NCBI GenBank assembly: GCA_934279105.1
Contig: CAKQWR010000033.1
Coordinates: 1 to 14,768 of the forward strand
Length of the DNA: 14,768 nt
Direction: 5' to 3'
Origin: an uncultured Oribacterium sp.
GTDB lineage: Bacteria > Bacillota > Clostridia > Lachnospirales > Lachnospiraceae
The position numbers were made by a program, and so were the translations under genes. A model generated the notes under the pieces. It ran no database searches and was not told the DNA's origin. It saw nothing but the letters and a program-made list of their open reading frames with translations. Shown here in pieces: positions 1 to 7,474 of the stretch; within the stretch, counting starts at the first letter, position 1, and each line of letters begins with the position of its first letter.

Positions 1-82
1 GCACTAGGCCCTCTGCAATCACTGAGTTTTCTTGATGAAAACTCAGCGTTGAAGAGGGTGCTAAGGAAAAAGTACCAAGTGC
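1..82 (+). repeat. Hairpin repeat, copy 1 (cut by window edge)
   Basis: First of three copies of a dispersed hairpin element. The core hairpin is 9-58 (CCCTCTGCAA on the left arm, TTGAAGAGGG on the right) with a TTGAT loop. It is followed by the shared motif GTGCTAAGGAAAAA and closed by GCACT (1-5) pairing with AGTGC (78-82). Compared with the other two copies the upper stem differs on both sides (TTTTC/GAAAA rather than ATTCTC/GAGAA), so pairing is kept. Whatever lies to the left is outside the window. It cannot be seen whether this copy has the long outer stems of the other two. Confidence 0.85.
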
Positions 83-92
83 CGCTAAGGGG

Positions 93-215
93 ACCTGGCT
101 TGATTTTACACGGTCTCTTCGTATGGCTTCCGGCTGTTGTCCGCCGAGCCACGCCTTGACATAACCACCTTTGAACAGTAACGTGTAAGTACATATGAGT
201 TTCCGGTAGCCAGGT
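93..215 (+). other. Nested inverted repeats between repeat copy 1 and the parA promoter
   Basis: No gene is seen here. Three nested complementary pairs are present: ACCTGGCT 93-100 with AGCCAGGT 208-215, TTACACG 106-112 with CGTGTAA 182-188, and an inner hairpin TGGCT-tc-CGGC...GCCG-AGCCA at about 124-151. The segment could be a folded RNA, the 3' region of an upstream gene, or degenerate flanks of the hairpin repeat. A weak match to the flanking box of the other copies (GATTTT followed by ACACG, from 102) slightly favours the last reading. No T-run follows, so it does not look like an intrinsic terminator. Confidence 0.35.
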
Positions 216-220
216 AAAAT

Positions 221-249
221 TTGACACGTATACGGGTATAGAGTAGAAT
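221..249 (+). promoter_or_regulatory. Strong sigma-A-type promoter of the parA operon
   Basis: TTGACA at 221-226, a 17-bp spacer and TAGAAT at 244-249 form a near-consensus housekeeping promoter. Transcription would start near 256, inside the palindrome holding the first parS site. ParB bound there would be well placed to block initiation. The leader to parA would be about 250 nt and contain all three parS sites. Confidence 0.7.
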
Positions 250-253
250 AACG

Positions 254-289
254 ACAGTGATAATGTTTCACGTGAAACATTATCACTGT
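254..289. promoter_or_regulatory. parS site 1 inside a 36-bp perfect palindrome followed by T-run
   Basis: The 16-bp consensus TGTTTCACGTGAAACA (264-279) is the ParB/Spo0J nucleation site. The symmetry here extends ten bases further on each side to a perfect 36-bp palindrome (254-289). A run of five T (289-293) follows on the + strand, so as RNA it would resemble an intrinsic terminator hairpin. It overlaps the predicted transcription start of the parA promoter. Confidence 0.92.
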
Positions 290-366
290 TTTTCTTTACT
301 ACGTACATTCATTAAAATACGTATAAAATGATAAAACGTAGTTAAAATCAGATGTCTTCATATAGA

Positions 367-382
367 TGTTTCACGTGAAACA
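367..382. promoter_or_regulatory. parS site 2
   Basis: Perfect 16-bp match to the parS consensus TGTTTCACGTGAAACA, 103 bp downstream of site 1. It lies in an AT-rich stretch with no open reading frame. Confidence 0.95.
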
Positions 383-435
383 TTCAATTCGATTTCGATG
401 TGTTTTTGTGAAACGGGATATATGATGTGAATAAA

Positions 436-451
436 TGTTTCACGTGAAACA
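436..451. promoter_or_regulatory. parS site 3
   Basis: Perfect 16-bp parS, 69 bp after site 2 and 54 bp before the parA start. Symmetry extends to 433-454. With three sites in under 200 bp this is a ParB loading centre next to the gene for its own partner protein. Confidence 0.95.
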
Positions 452-505
452 TTTGGCGTTTGTTTTACTATCAGGCTACGGTATGACCAATCACGGGAGA
501 GTAAA

Positions 506-1282
506 ATGGGAAAAATTATAGCAATTACAAATCAGAAGGGTGGCGTTGGAAAGACGACGACGGCAGTGAATCTGGCGGCGACGCTTGCAGAGGCCAATCA
601 GAGGGTTCTTCTGGTGGATTTCGATCCGCAGGGAAATGCGACCAGCGGGTTTGGGGTCGAGCGTGATGAAATCGAGCATACGATTTATGATGCGATGAGT
701 GGCGACTGTTCGATGGATGAGACGATTCTCGTAGAGGTTATGGAAAATCTGGATTTGATTCCGGCGGATATGAACCTGGCTGCGGTTGAGGTGGAGTATG
801 CGGATCAGGAGAATAAGAATCAGATTCTGAAGGAGCTTCTGGCACCATATAAGGAGAATTATCACTATATTCTGATTGACTGTCCGCCGAGTCTCGGTAC
901 GATTACGGTCAATGCGCTGACGGCGGCAGATTCGGTGATTATTCCGATTCAGTGTGAGTATTATGCACTGGAAGGATTGAATCAGGTGCTGAATACCATC
1001 GGTCTCGTGCAGGAGGGTCTGAATCCGGATCTCGATATCGAGGGTATCGTATTTACGATGTACGATGGACGAAACAAGCTGTCGCAGCAGGTGGTAGAAA
1101 CGGTGAAGCAGAATTTTCAGGGTCACGTCTATGATACGCTGATTCCGAGAAATGTGCGTCTTGCGGAGGCACCAAGCCATGGTGTTCCGATTACTGAGTA
1201 TGAATCGTCGTCGACAGGCGCAGAGAGTTATCGTCGGCTGGCAGCAGAGCTTATGAGTAAGGGGGATGATATTTATGGCTAA
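506..1282 (+). CDS. parA: ParA/Soj chromosome-partitioning ATPase
   Basis: A 258-residue MinD/ParA-family ATPase that works with ParB on parS in chromosome segregation and, in Bacillota, in control of replication initiation. Seen: the deviant Walker A motif KGGVGKTTT (11-19) with signature lysine at 12, the switch motif DFDPQGN (38-44), and Walker [10 protein letters not shown] (123-131). The length is that of chromosomal Soj proteins. There is no N-terminal helix-turn-helix of the kind found in plasmid type Ia ParA. GGGAGAG at 495-501 precedes the ATG at good spacing. The 3' end overlaps parB by 8 bp. The three parS sites immediately upstream identify this as the chromosomal system; the residual uncertainty is only Soj versus ParA naming. 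Confidence 0.97.
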   Translation: MGKIIAITNQKGGVGKTTTAVNLAATLAEANQRVLLVDFDPQGNATSGFGVERDEIEHTIYDAMSGDCSMDETILVEVMENLDLIPADMNLAAVEVEYADQENKNQILKELLAPYKENYHYILIDCPPSLGTITVNALTAADSVIIPIQCEYYALEGLNQVLNTIGLVQEGLNPDLDIEGIVFTMYDGRNKLSQQVVETVKQNFQGHVYDTLIPRNVRLAEAPSHGVPITEYESSSTGAESYRRLAAELMSKGDDIYG

Positions 1283-2486
1283 GGAGCATGGGCTGGGAAA
1301 AGGCCTCGGTGCTATTTTCGGTACCGGTACAACTGTAAAAACGGATCGCCCGAGAAATGAGCATCGTTATAAGACGGTTGCGGAGACCGTCGCTGAAAAG
1401 AAGGAAGCAGAGCAGTCCGGAGAAGCTGTAGTGAATACAGGATCAATGCAGACGACCGGCGAGGTTTCTGTAGAAGTGAAGAAGAGTGCCAGTGGAAGAA
1501 AGAAGCGTGCAACTGCGGCAGATAAGAAGGAAGCACCGAAAAAAAATACAGAAAATATGATGCTGGTGATGGCGACCGAGGATGTCGTGAATGAAAATAC
1601 GGTTCCGGCAGATGAAAAAACGAATACGAATGTGAATGCGCGTGGCACAGTAACGATGAAGGATACCGATGGTGATGGCATGATGCTGGTGAAGCTCAGT
1701 CGTATCCAGCCGGATCCGGATCAGCCGCGTAAGAACTTCGATGAGGAAAAATTAAATGAGTTGGCGGAATCCATCAGGACCTACGGTCTTATTTCTCCGA
1801 TCGTTGTGAAGAAGCGCGGTGCATTCTATGAGATCGTCGCCGGTGAGCGTAGATGGAGAGCTGCTCGAATCGCAGGTCTCAAGGAGATTCCGGTAGTTAT
1901 CAAGGAAGTAGATGAGAAGACGAGTCGTGAGCTTTCCATCATTGAAAATATTCAGAGAGATGACCTGAATGCAGTCGAAGAAGCGAGAGCCTACCAGTCA
2001 CTGATTGAAGAGTATGGACTTACGCAGGAAGAAGTTGCTTCTCGTGTGTCAAAGAATCGTTCGACGATTACGAATAGTCTTCGACTTCTGAAGCTGGAGC
2101 CGGAGATTCTCGATCTTCTTCAGGATGGAAAAATCACACAGGGTCATGCACGTGCACTGCTTGCCATCGAGGATTCGGTGCTTCGAACGAAAATCGCCGA
2201 GAAATGCACGAAGGAAAATCTTTCTGTACGTGAGATCGAGACGCTGGTAAAGCTTGATAAGCTTGCGAAGGAGAAGAAGGAGAAGAAATCTTCTCCTGAA
2301 GCGCAGGAAATGAAGCGTCTGAAGGTGATTTATAAGGATCTCGAGCGGAAGATGAAGACGAAACTGGGAACGAAGGTGTCCATCGTTCCGAAAAATACAG
2401 AGCGTGGTACGCTTGAAATCGAGTACTATTCGCAGGATGATCTGGATCGTATTTTTGTGATTCTGAATTCCGGCAGAAATGATTAA
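1275..2486 (+). CDS. parB: ParB/Spo0J partition protein with long N-terminal linker
   Basis: A 403-residue ParB, the CTP-dependent clamp that loads at parS. Start: the ATG at 1275 is preferred over the in-frame ATG at 1266, because AAGGGGG (1259-1265) abuts 1266 but is 9 nt from 1275, and the resulting [16 protein letters not shown] is the usual ParA-stimulating N-terminus. The CTP-binding/N-terminal domain begins near 138 ([15 protein letters not shown]) and has the GERRWRAAR motif at 190-198 and ENIQRDDLN at 224-232. The helix-turn-helix is about 249-271 and the C-terminal dimer domain about 345-400. Residues about 20-135 are a lysine-, alanine-, threonine- and glutamate-rich low-complexity linker, making the protein roughly 110-120 residues longer than a typical Spo0J. 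The gene overlaps parA by 8 bp, so translation is probably coupled. Confidence 0.96.
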   Translation: MAKEHGLGKGLGAIFGTGTTVKTDRPRNEHRYKTVAETVAEKKEAEQSGEAVVNTGSMQTTGEVSVEVKKSASGRKKRATAADKKEAPKKNTENMMLVMATEDVVNENTVPADEKTNTNVNARGTVTMKDTDGDGMMLVKLSRIQPDPDQPRKNFDEEKLNELAESIRTYGLISPIVVKKRGAFYEIVAGERRWRAARIAGLKEIPVVIKEVDEKTSRELSIIENIQRDDLNAVEEARAYQSLIEEYGLTQEEVASRVSKNRSTITNSLRLLKLEPEILDLLQDGKITQGHARALLAIEDSVLRTKIAEKCTKENLSVREIETLVKLDKLAKEKKEKKSSPEAQEMKRLKVIYKDLERKMKTKLGTKVSIVPKNTERGTLEIEYYSQDDLDRIFVILNSGRND

Positions 2487-2503
2487 ATAGAGCGAGGAAC
2501 TAT

Positions 2504-3010
2504 ATGGTAGTTACAGAAAAGTTTTTACTTATGGTGGCTGTCGCAGGCGTGCTGATCGGTCTTATGTCCCTTATTCTGGCGATTCGGGCAAATGCGAAAT
2601 ATAAGAGACTGTATCGCCAGTATGATTATTTCATGCGTGGTAAGGATGCAGAGACGCTGGAGGATTATTTCGTGGATCTCCAGAGGCATGTAGAGGCTCT
2701 CGAGAAGGAAGATCTTAAGAACAAGGATGTGATGCGGGTACTCAATAAGAATATCCGTGCCTCCTTCCAGAAGCTGGGCATCATCAAGTACAACGCCTTC
2801 GGTGGCATGGGCGGTAACATGTCCTTCGCCATCGCGATGCTGGACAGCACGAACAGTGGCTTCGTCATCAATTCTGTGCATTCGAGAGAAGGATGCTTCC
2901 TATATATAAAGGATGTTGATGAGGGAACCACGGAGGTAGAGCTCGGCGCCGAAGAACAGCTTGCGCTCGAACAGGCACTTGGGTACAGAGAGAAAGAAAA
3001 ACAGCAGTGA
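2504..3010 (+). CDS. DUF4446 membrane-anchored protein
   Basis: A 168-residue protein that I recognise as DUF4446, a Bacillota family often found directly after parB; its function is not established. Residues 6-28 form one hydrophobic segment, followed by a basic stretch (30-39). A charged, probably coiled-coil region follows (about 48-80). The conserved C-terminal domain has LGIIKYNAFGGMGGNMSFAI (91-110) and VINSVHSREG (121-130). The topology suggests an N-terminal anchor with the domain in the cytosol (positive-inside rule). It begins 17 bp after parB with a GAGG upstream of the ATG, and its stop overlaps the next gene's start (GTGA). This places it in the par operon. Confidence 0.85.
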   Translation: MVVTEKFLLMVAVAGVLIGLMSLILAIRANAKYKRLYRQYDYFMRGKDAETLEDYFVDLQRHVEALEKEDLKNKDVMRVLNKNIRASFQKLGIIKYNAFGGMGGNMSFAIAMLDSTNSGFVINSVHSREGCFLYIKDVDEGTTEVELGAEEQLALEQALGYREKEKQQ

Positions 3011-5490
3011 AAAAACAAACACGTAAAAAAATAAAGAATCATGTGGCGATGGGTGCGATATTTCTTATCGCACTCATCCTGTATTTTTATCGATCGTACC
3101 ATTCTATGGAACGACAGAATACCGTGTACTCGACGATGGATGAGGCAAGCCTGCCGATAGCCTTCGTTTCATCCGGCGATTATCTCATAAATCCGATGCA
3201 TGCATATCTTCAGGAGATGGGAAACAATGCTGCCCGCGACATGATTACGGTGCTGCCAAAAGATCGTCAGCTCCGACTGGTCGTGGAGGAATACGATAAC
3301 ATGGTTGCTTCGGCTACATATGAAATCCGTACACTGGATCTCGACCATCTCATCGAAAAGGGAAAGGCATCCGAAATCGTCCGGGAAAACGGCAGCGCCA
3401 GCATTGTCCTGCCAATCCAGAACCTGATCAATAAAGATCAGGCGTATCTTCTGCATATTACGCTCGATACGGGTGCGCATACGCTGAACTACTACACACG
3501 TATCCTCTGGACGAACCGTGATTACACGGAATCCATGGAGGAGGTTGCGTATAAATTCACGACGAGCAGCTTCGATAAGACGGGAAGTAAGGATATCACC
3601 ACGTATCTGGAAACGAAGGATACAGCGGATAATTCGAGTCTCGGACATGTCAATCTGTACTCCAGCTACAATCAGATCACCTGGGGAAAGACTGGCATGC
3701 AGCCGAAGGGAGATTTCTACATGACGTTAAAGGAATTTGACGGCATGATGGGTGAGATTCAGATCAGCTATGAGTCTTTGATGACAGATGAGGACGGGGA
3801 GGAGAAGTGTTTTCTGAATGAGGATAACTTCGTCTTCCGAAATGATCCGGAGCGTGTGTATATGATGGATTTCGACCGGAAGACCCATCAGATTTTCGAT
3901 GGCGACAGTGAGGATTTCTCAGGAAAACGCATCGTTCTCGGTGTTGGAAATACGGAGGATATCGCGGTTCAGAAATCGGAAAATGAGCATTATATCGCGT
4001 TTAAGACAGATCAGGGGCTCTGGCGCTATGATCAGTCCTCGAAGGCAGGACACGCGGTGAATATTTTCAGTTATCGTTCGAAGAGAGACGATGGTGTACG
4101 AGCGAACTATGATCAGCATGATATCAAGATTCTGTCGGTATCCGATAATGGAGATGTCGATTTTCTCGTCTATGGATACGTCAATCGAGGACGTCATGAG
4201 GGAAATAATGGTATTCTGTACTATCGATATGACAGTTCGGATGACACAGTGACGGAGAATTTCTTCATCGCGATTCCGGAAGTTTTCGAGCAGATTCAGT
4301 GGAATGTGGAAAAGCTGGCGTATCTTTCGAGTGACGGTCTGCTGTATCTTTACTATGGCGGCAATGTCTATGGTATCGATACCAACAGTCTCGAGGTCAT
4401 TACGATCGTGAGCGGACTTCAGGAGTCTGCCTTTGCAAGTTCTGATAATCAGCAGTACATCGCATACCAGAATCCGGAAGCTTCGGATCTCTACCATGCT
4501 GAAAAAATCACGCTTGTCAATCTGGAAGGAAATAAGTCAAGCGAGATTCAGGGAGAGGGATATCTCCGCGTTATCGGATTTAACAAAGATGATCTGATTT
4601 ATGGCATCATCAATCCGAAATACGCGAGTGTATATACTGAAAAGAATAAGATTCCGATCAGCGAGATTCATATCGTCGGTCCGGATCTCGTCGATAAAAC
4701 AAGTTATGTGAAGGATGGACTGCTGTTCACGAATGTTCGGGTCAGCGGTACGCGTATTCACTTCGATAAGATTCGTCCGCTCGAAGGTGGAGGCTACCAG
4801 CCGGCCGGTGAGGACACCATCATTTCGAACCGCGAAGAAGTGAATGAGCGTCTGAATGGTGTGAATTCCTTCAGCGATAAGGTGCTGCAGAAGGAGTGGT
4901 ACATCGAAATCAAGGACGTCGGAACGAAGCATGTCCGGAGTACGACACCGAAGCATCTGTCGGTGGAGCGAGCCTCCTCACTGGATCTCAACATTACGGA
5001 GGTGAAAAATGCACTTCCGCTGTTCTACGCATATGCGCACGGACATTTCCGGGGTGCGACACGTACACTGGAAGAAGCGTACGAGCTTGTGTATGATGAT
5101 TTCGGTTATGTCATCACCGAGGATGGGGAATTTGTCTGGAATCGTGTGGATAAGAGCACGATGGTGACGATCAAAAACGCGACGACCGTCGCAGGCGAAG
5201 CGCTTCAGAAGCTGTCGCAGCTCAGCACGATCGATACTTATGATTCCTTTATCATGGTCAATGCTTTCGGCATGGATCTTACCTCCGCCCTTTACTTCCT
5301 GAATAAGGGGTATCCGGTGATTGCGTACCTGCAGGACAGCTGCTATCTGATCTACAGCTATGATTCGCTCAACATACGGCTGGTGGATCCGGTGAGCGGA
5401 ACACAGAATGTCGTCGGACGCTCGGATGCGGAAGAGATGTTCAAGCAGGATGGCAATCGTTTCGTCGGTATCGTGCCGCATAAGACATAG
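3007..5490 (+). CDS. Large membrane-anchored protein: predicted beta-propeller and C39-like C-terminal domain, function unknown
   Basis: 827 residues starting with GTG that overlaps the preceding TGA. No ATG start before residue 15 has a better ribosome site, and the GTG itself has only a weak purine-rich upstream region. A lysine-rich N-terminus (1-11) and one hydrophobic helix (about 13-28) suggest a type II anchor with the bulk outside the membrane. Residues about 45-280 are beta-rich. Residues about 306-540 contain repeated short strands of the 'YIAFKTDQGLWRYD' and 'LAYLSSDGLLYLYYGG' kind, which I read as a beta-propeller. The end (about 668-827) resembles a C39/papain-like peptidase fold, with LNKGYPVIAYL then CYLIYSYDS and LVDPVSG (794-798). 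The position where C39 domains have the catalytic His is Cys779, so it may be inactive. The full domain reading is inference. As the last gene of the par run it could serve the envelope or division. Nothing seen proves this. Confidence 0.75.
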   Translation: MKKQTRKKIKNHVAMGAIFLIALILYFYRSYHSMERQNTVYSTMDEASLPIAFVSSGDYLINPMHAYLQEMGNNAARDMITVLPKDRQLRLVVEEYDNMVASATYEIRTLDLDHLIEKGKASEIVRENGSASIVLPIQNLINKDQAYLLHITLDTGAHTLNYYTRILWTNRDYTESMEEVAYKFTTSSFDKTGSKDITTYLETKDTADNSSLGHVNLYSSYNQITWGKTGMQPKGDFYMTLKEFDGMMGEIQISYESLMTDEDGEEKCFLNEDNFVFRNDPERVYMMDFDRKTHQIFDGDSEDFSGKRIVLGVGNTEDIAVQKSENEHYIAFKTDQGLWRYDQSSKAGHAVNIFSYRSKRDDGVRANYDQHDIKILSVSDNGDVDFLVYGYVNRGRHEGNNGILYYRYDSSDDTVTENFFIAIPEVFEQIQWNVEKLAYLSSDGLLYLYYGGNVYGIDTNSLEVITIVSGLQESAFASSDNQQYIAYQNPEASDLYHAEKITLVNLEGNKSSEIQGEGYLRVIGFNKDDLIYGIINPKYASVYTEKNKIPISEIHIVGPDLVDKTSYVKDGLLFTNVRVSGTRIHFDKIRPLEGGGYQPAGEDTIISNREEVNERLNGVNSFSDKVLQKEWYIEIKDVGTKHVRSTTPKHLSVERASSLDLNITEVKNALPLFYAYAHGHFRGATRTLEEAYELVYDDFGYVITEDGEFVWNRVDKSTMVTIKNATTVAGEALQKLSQLSTIDTYDSFIMVNAFGMDLTSALYFLNKGYPVIAYLQDSCYLIYSYDSLNIRLVDPVSGTQNVVGRSDAEEMFKQDGNRFVGIVPHKT

Positions 5491-5492
5491 TG

Positions 5493-5728
5493 AAGCGCCG
5501 CCGGAGCGCCCGCTCCCATAAAGCTGGTCGCACTCGCTGGAAAAAACTAAAATCGTATCTCTAAGAAGCACTAAGCCCTCTGCAATCGCTGAGATTCTCT
5601 GGATGAGAACTCAGCGTTGCAGAGGGTTTTAAGGAAAAATTACTCTAAGTGCTTTCTAAGAGATACGATTTTGTATTTTCAGCAACTCGGCTCTAAGCTT
5701 TATGGGAGCGGGCGCTCCGGCGGCGCTT
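5493..5728 (+). repeat. Nested palindromic element, copy 2, between convergent genes (probable bidirectional terminator)
   Basis: Three layers lie between the stop of the 827-residue gene and the stop of rsmA. The outer stem 5493-5525 pairs perfectly (33/33) with 5696-5728 and is GC-rich, ending in TTTT on the + strand. Next comes a conserved box GTCGCACTCG...GGAAAAA (5527-5546), opposed by TTTTC...ACTCGGCTC (5676-5693). The middle stem 5549-5572 pairs with 5648-5672 (14 perfect bp, then one bulge and a mismatch). The core hairpin 5576-5626 is nearly identical to copies 1 and 3, with a bulged T and a bulged A on the left arm. After it comes TTTTAAGGAAAAATTACTC. The outer stem plus T-run would serve as an intrinsic terminator for either gene. 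The inner layers are not needed for that. Confidence 0.9.
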
Positions 5729-5741
5729 TTATGCCTTAGTG

Positions 5742-6620
5742 TCAGACTTTCGGCGGCGCCTGATCGTAGCTGACGAGGGCGTCAGAGAGGGCAGCAAACT
5801 GTTCGAGTGTGAGTGCTTCGCCACGGATCGTTTCGGAAAGGCCGAGGGAAGCGAGGGCTTCGCGGGTTGCGTCCTTCGGGATGGAAGCGAGGGAAGAGAG
5901 TGCGTTGAGCAGAGTCTTTCGGCGCTGTCCGAAGGCGGCCTTGATGACCTGGAACATCCAGCGTTCATCCTGTACCTGTACCGGTGGTTCTGCATAGCGC
6001 TTCAGTCGAATGACGGCGGAGCCGACGTTCGGGCGCGGGATAAAGCAGTGAGGCGGGACTTCCTGGATGATATCCGGTTCAGCGTAATACTGAACGGCGA
6101 GCGAGAGCGCACCATAGTCCTTCGTGCCGGGACCCGACTGCATACGATCGGCGACTTCCTTCTGTACCATGACGGTGATGGACTGGATCGGTGCATGGCT
6201 TTCGAAGAGACCCATGATGATCGGTGTCGTGATGTAGTATGGAAGATTGGCGACGACCTTGACCGGATTTCCATGATTGTAGGTTTCGATGACCTCGTGA
6301 AGATCGAGCTTCAGTACATCGTTGTGGATGATGGAGACATGATCATAATCTTTTAATGTCTCATGGAGAATCGGGATGAGATTCGCGTCGATCTCGACGG
6401 CGACGACATGGCCGGCTGCTTCTGCGAGAGCCTGCGTCATCGTGCCGATGCCTGGTCCGATCTCGAGGACACAATCGTCCTTCGTGATTTCTGAACTCCG
6501 GATGATATTCTGGAGTACGCCTTCATCGATCAGGAAGTTCTGACCGAAGCGCTTCTGAAAGCGGAAATCGTTCTTCTGTATGATTTTGATGGTTTCCTGT
6601 GGATTAATTAATTTACTCAT
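5742..6620 (-). CDS. rsmA: 16S rRNA (adenine1518-N6/adenine1519-N6)-dimethyltransferase RsmA/KsgA
   Basis: 292 residues, the usual length. The enzyme uses S-adenosylmethionine to dimethylate two adjacent adenines in the 3'-terminal helix of 16S rRNA late in 30S assembly. Motifs seen: GQNFL (26-30), motif I EIGPGIGTMTQ (53-63), acidic motif II AVEID (74-78), the catalytic NLPYYITTP (125-133), and FGQRRKTLLN (230-239). The N-terminus fits the family, so the ATG at 6620 is accepted although no clear Shine-Dalgarno sequence precedes it. A TATGCT hexamer at 6632-6637 (- strand) would give a transcript starting only about 4-5 nt before the ATG, but no matching -35 is seen. It is separated from the upstream HD gene by an intrinsic terminator, so it is not simply its operon partner. 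Confidence 0.97.
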   Translation of the reverse strand: MSKLINPQETIKIIQKNDFRFQKRFGQNFLIDEGVLQNIIRSSEITKDDCVLEIGPGIGTMTQALAEAAGHVVAVEIDANLIPILHETLKDYDHVSIIHNDVLKLDLHEVIETYNHGNPVKVVANLPYYITTPIIMGLFESHAPIQSITVMVQKEVADRMQSGPGTKDYGALSLAVQYYAEPDIIQEVPPHCFIPRPNVGSAVIRLKRYAEPPVQVQDERWMFQVIKAAFGQRRKTLLNALSSLASIPKDATREALASLGLSETIRGEALTLEQFAALSDALVSYDQAPPKV

Positions 6621-6645
6621 ACGCGTAGTGTAGCATAATTCATAG

Positions 6646-6675
6646 AAAAAATCTCCCGGAAAACTCCGGGAGATT
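6646..6675 (-). terminator. Intrinsic terminator after the HD-domain gene
   Basis: An 11-bp perfect stem, AATCTCCCGGA (6650-6660) with TCCGGGAGATT (6665-6675), has a 4-nt loop. On the - strand it is followed by six T (6651-6646). It lies 40 bp past the HD gene stop and only about 25 bp before the rsmA start. Confidence 0.88.
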
Positions 6676-6715
6676 CAGCTTTTTCGTTTGCAATTCAGTT
6701 TCGTCGGCGGTGGAT

Positions 6716-7255
6716 TCAGCTGTGATTGCGATGCATCACACGTGCGACACGCAGGCGGCCACGATTCAGGAGGAAGCAGAGGCGCGCCCAGCCCTCAACG
6801 GCATTGGCCATGGATTCCTGTGCTGCGACTGTTTTGTCGCTCAGGGTCAGGATGCAGCCGAGACGAGAGGTCGGAATCGAGGTGGAAAGCGGGAACATAT
6901 GGCTCCAGATTGCACGCTTCTCCTTATAGGAAAGGAAGAATCCCTCTTTCTCCGAATTCTCTACCGCATCTTCCGGATGATAGAAGCAGTACCAGCGGCC
7001 GTCACGGAATGTCTTATCTGTCTCATGATAATCTACCAGGCAGAAATCATGCAGAAGACCCACTCGCGCGGCACTGTCCGCATTTACACCGACGAACGGT
7101 GCGATTGCGGCAGCCATCTTCGCGACGCGGACCGAGTGATCATAGGTATTTGTGCTGCCATGTCTAGGCACAGCCTTCAGCTTTCTATACTCACGGTTCT
7201 CGGTGATCGTCTGGTACTGCTTCGCAAACTGCACTGCGTCATCATTTAAAACCAT
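6716..7255 (-). CDS. HD-domain metal-dependent phosphohydrolase family protein
   Basis: 179 residues from the ATG at 7255. AAAGGA on the - strand is 8 nt from this ATG but only 2 nt from the in-frame ATG at 7261. A further TTG at 7289-7291 has no ribosome site. All expected HD-superfamily ligands are present: His40 (TYDH), His69-Asp70 (LLHD), His93 (FYHP), His119 (WSHMFP) and Asp140 (LSDK). The substrate cannot be told: the superfamily includes nucleotidases, (p)ppGpp and cyclic dinucleotide hydrolases. The long N-terminal segment before the first His carries NREYRKLKAVPRHG (20-33), matching small stand-alone HD proteins of Clostridia as I remember them. It is transcribed alone, with promoter at 7382-7409 and terminator at 6646-6675. 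Confidence 0.85.
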   Translation of the reverse strand: MVLNDDAVQFAKQYQTITENREYRKLKAVPRHGSTNTYDHSVRVAKMAAAIAPFVGVNADSAARVGLLHDFCLVDYHETDKTFRDGRWYCFYHPEDAVENSEKEGFFLSYKEKRAIWSHMFPLSTSIPTSRLGCILTLSDKTVAAQESMANAVEGWARLCFLLNRGRLRVARVMHRNHS

Positions 7256-7381
7256 CGGCATATTCCTTTCTGATGATAAACATCTAAGCAAAAATCAGTG
7301 TAAGCGGACATATATGTCGAAGCAGGTACTTCGGCGATAGGCAGGTGCATAGCACATACCCGTGCCCGTAGTTATAAAAAC

Positions 7382-7409
7382 TATATACGAAGTATTTGGA
7401 AGCCGTCAA
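7382..7409 (-). promoter_or_regulatory. Probable promoter of the HD-domain gene
   Basis: On the - strand TTGACG (7409-7404), a 16-bp spacer and TATATA (7387-7382) form a fair sigma-A promoter. Transcription would begin near 7375, giving a leader of about 120 nt. The leader holds small hairpins GTGC-TAT-GCAC (about 7347-7357) and CGAAG...CTTCG (7318-7333) and the palindrome ACATATATGT. Confidence 0.55.
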
Positions 7410-7474
7410 TCAGATTTAGTAAAATTTTAGAAAAGTGTATGTAAAATCAAAAATTTCTAAGAGATTCTGCACAT

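Noticed and set aside
156..184. A second promoter from TTGACA at 156-161
   Set aside because: No acceptable -10 hexamer at 16-18 bp; the 221-249 promoter is far better.
254..505. Replication origin (oriC) in the parS region
   Set aside because: No TTATNCACA DnaA boxes seen. The parS cluster indicates origin-proximal DNA, not oriC itself.
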